Shown here piece after piece: positions 6,125 to 7,488 of a stretch of DNA of 7,488 nt. How positions within the stretch are numbered: the stretch's first letter is position 1; each line of letters starts with the position of its first letter. The notes below the pieces were generated by a model that saw nothing but the letters and a program-made list of their open reading frames with translations, was not told where the DNA came from and did not search any database. The stretch is from an uncultured Bacilli bacterium (GTDB lineage: Bacteria; Bacillota_I; Bacilli_A; RFN20; CAG-288): contig CAKUXT010000094.1 of the NCBI GenBank assembly GCA_934700375.1, positions 1 through 7,488 of the forward strand, written 5' to 3'. The position numbers and the translations under genes are program-made.

Positions 6125-7060
6125 ATGGAAAACAAGAATAACTGGAAAGCCTGGCTGTATCTCTCACCGGCTTTGATCCTCATGTCACTATTTACGTTCT
6201 TCCCTCTCATCAATACTTTTGTCGTCTCTTTTATGACGAGTTATAAGGATTACTCTCGCGGCAAAGGAACCGGATTCACTTTCAGCAACTATGGTGTTGT
6301 CTTAGGCTTTGTCGAAAGAAACAAAGGTTCTGGCGTCTTTGATAAGACCTTCTTCAGCTGGAACAGCCCTTCCGCGTTGACAAACACTTTGCTGATCACA
6401 ATCGTCACTGTTCCTCTTTCTGTCATCATCGCACTTCTGATTGCAATCTGTCTTAACAATATCAAACCGTTGAAGAAGTTCTTCCAGACCATCTTCTTTA
6501 TGCCTTATGTCACAAACGTCATCGCTGTCGGTATGGTCTTTGCGGTCATGTTCCAAAGAGGCGGTGTCATCAACTCTATCTTCAACATTACCACAGACTG
6601 GATTGGTGATAAGAACTCTACATGGGGAAGCTGTATGTTTGTCCTATGTCTATACATCATCTGGAATGCTCTTCCTTATAAGATTCTGATCTTTATGTCA
6701 GGTCTGCAGGGTATCGATAAGCAATATTATGAAGCGGCGAGAATCGATTCCGCTCCGAGATGGAAAATCGAGACCAAGATCACTTTGCCTTTATTGTCTC
6801 CTCAGATTTTATATATCACCGTCACATCCTTTATCGGCGCATTCAAGGAATACAATTCCGTCATCGGTTTGCTGAATCGTAACTATTCCAGTTCAGCCAA
6901 CGTTCCGGATATGTATACCGTTGTCTATTATATTTATGATAAATTAGGAAAGGCCGATCAAACCCAGTATGCATCAGCAGCTGCCGTTATTTTGTTCATC
7001 CTGATTATGATTATCACCTTCGTTCAGATGAAGGTCAGCGAGAAAAAGGTGGTATATTGA
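6125..7060 (+). CDS. Sugar ABC transporter permease, MalF/UgpA-like
   Basis: The 311-residue inner-membrane permease forms half of the translocation channel with the next gene product. About six helices are apparent: roughly 11-35, 86-110, 120-143, 169-192, 225-245 and 284-302. The cytoplasmic EAA loop that docks on the ATPase is at 201-226 (YYEAARIDSAPRWKIE, then ITLPLLSP); the usual Gly of the EAA-DGA motif is Ser209 here. The loop after helix 1 (about 40-83) is long and polar and would face outside. The gene starts 5 bases after the ATPase stop. Its ribosome site is weak (GAGGAAGAG at 6102-6110 is rather far away), so translational coupling is likely. It ends in TGA, the only TGA stop in the window. 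Family membership is secure; the substrate is not determinable. Confidence 0.92.
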   Translation: MENKNNWKAWLYLSPALILMSLFTFFPLINTFVVSFMTSYKDYSRGKGTGFTFSNYGVVLGFVERNKGSGVFDKTFFSWNSPSALTNTLLITIVTVPLSVIIALLIAICLNNIKPLKKFFQTIFFMPYVTNVIAVGMVFAVMFQRGGVINSIFNITTDWIGDKNSTWGSCMFVLCLYIIWNALPYKILIFMSGLQGIDKQYYEAARIDSAPRWKIETKITLPLLSPQILYITVTSFIGAFKEYNSVIGLLNRNYSSSANVPDMYTVVYYIYDKLGKADQTQYASAAAVILFILIMIITFVQMKVSEKKVVY

Positions 7061-7061
7061 T

Positions 7062-7488
7062 ATGAATCAGCCTAGTATTATCACGACGAAGCTCAATATC
7101 GTCACTGTCGGCAGCAATGTCAGCGTCAGCGAACAGGAAAAGGTCGGGAAGATCCTTCATATTGTCGGTCTTATCCTCACTTATGCCTTCTTGATTGTAG
7201 CTGCGTTTATCGCTTTGTTGCCTTTCTACTATATGATCATCGGTTCCTTCATGCAGGAAAAGGATTTGATTTCCGGTAAGCTTTGGCCTGAAACAGGTTC
7301 CTTCTTCCAAAACATTGCAGATAACTATTCTGAAACGCTCAATCGCTTCTCTTATACAAGATACGTTGGCAATACGCTTGTTGTTGCTATTACTACAACA
7401 CTGCTTATGATGATCGTTACGATCTTTTATGCTTTTGCTTTCGCAAGACTGAAATTCAGAGGAAGAGATCTGTTGTTCACCATCTTCC
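7062..7488 (+). CDS. Sugar ABC transporter permease, MalG/UgpE-like, 5' part
   Basis: The start ATG lies one base after the preceding TGA, nine bases behind AAAGGTGG (7045-7052). 142 codons are visible before the window ends. After a polar N-terminal segment of about 33 residues, a helix at 34-60 ends in ALLPFYYMIIGSFM, the typical first helix of MalG/UgpE permeases. A periplasmic-type loop of about 40 residues follows, then NRFSYTRYVGNTLVVA (94-109), the second helix (103-127) and FAFARLKFRGRDLLF (125-139), all typical of this family. The EAA loop would lie beyond the window. It should pair with the upstream permease on a dimer of the ATPase. The 33-residue leader is longer than in many homologues. 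Synteny with the ugpC-ugpA-ugpE order supports the assignment. Confidence 0.9.
   Translation, partial: MNQPSIITTKLNIVTVGSNVSVSEQEKVGKILHIVGLILTYAFLIVAAFIALLPFYYMIIGSFMQEKDLISGKLWPETGSFFQNIADNYSETLNRFSYTRYVGNTLVVAITTTLLMMIVTIFYAFAFARLKFRGRDLLFTIF

Noticed and set aside
7058..7060. Possible mycoplasma-type code in which TGA encodes Trp
   Set aside because: All Trp codons in the window are TGG, no gene has an in-frame TGA, and this TGA is followed one base later by a well-placed ATG with a good ribosome site.

Overview
The window comes from a low-to-mid GC Firmicute-like bacterium, most plausibly an Erysipelotrichales or Mollicutes-related Bacilli lineage. This rests on the EF-Tu sequence, strong GGAGG-type ribosome sites, sigma-A-type promoters, and a sugar ABC operon laid out like the mycoplasma ugpC-ugpA-ugpE operon. 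All of the roughly 17 tryptophans I counted are coded by TGG, and no in-frame TGA interrupts a gene. The standard bacterial code is therefore in use, not the mycoplasma code. Every gene lies on the plus strand.

Layout. (1) 2-907 is the 3' three quarters of tuf (EF-Tu), closed by a strong intrinsic terminator at 923-954. (2) 959-4477 is a tight three-gene operon with its own weak promoter. It encodes a SIR2-like protein with the NAD-binding and catalytic motifs intact but an unrecognised N-terminal region of about 165 residues. Two different RDD-type membrane proteins follow, each with a large domain predicted to lie outside the membrane. The gap between the first two genes is 1 base, and the second and third overlap by about 14 bases. 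(3) 4478-4550 is a short intergenic region with a near-consensus promoter (TTGAAT, 17 bases, TATAAT). An AT-rich perfect palindrome overlaps its -10 box. (4) 4551-7488 is a carbohydrate-type ABC importer: an oversized MalK/UgpC-like ATPase, a MalF/UgpA-like permease, and the start of a MalG/UgpE-like permease that runs off the window. No substrate-binding protein is visible; it may lie downstream.

How the genes fit together. The ABC genes form one conventional uptake system, and the ATPase is unusual in carrying about 120 extra residues between the Q-loop and the signature motif. The SIR2-like/RDD/RDD operon is the part that matches no system I know. The tight coupling suggests that a soluble NAD-dependent (possibly NAD-degrading) enzyme works with a pair of membrane proteins that could sense or transmit something across the envelope. 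SIR2-like NADases are common effectors in anti-phage defence, so a defence or stress role is possible. Nothing in the window proves it, and there are no mobile-element signs around the operon.
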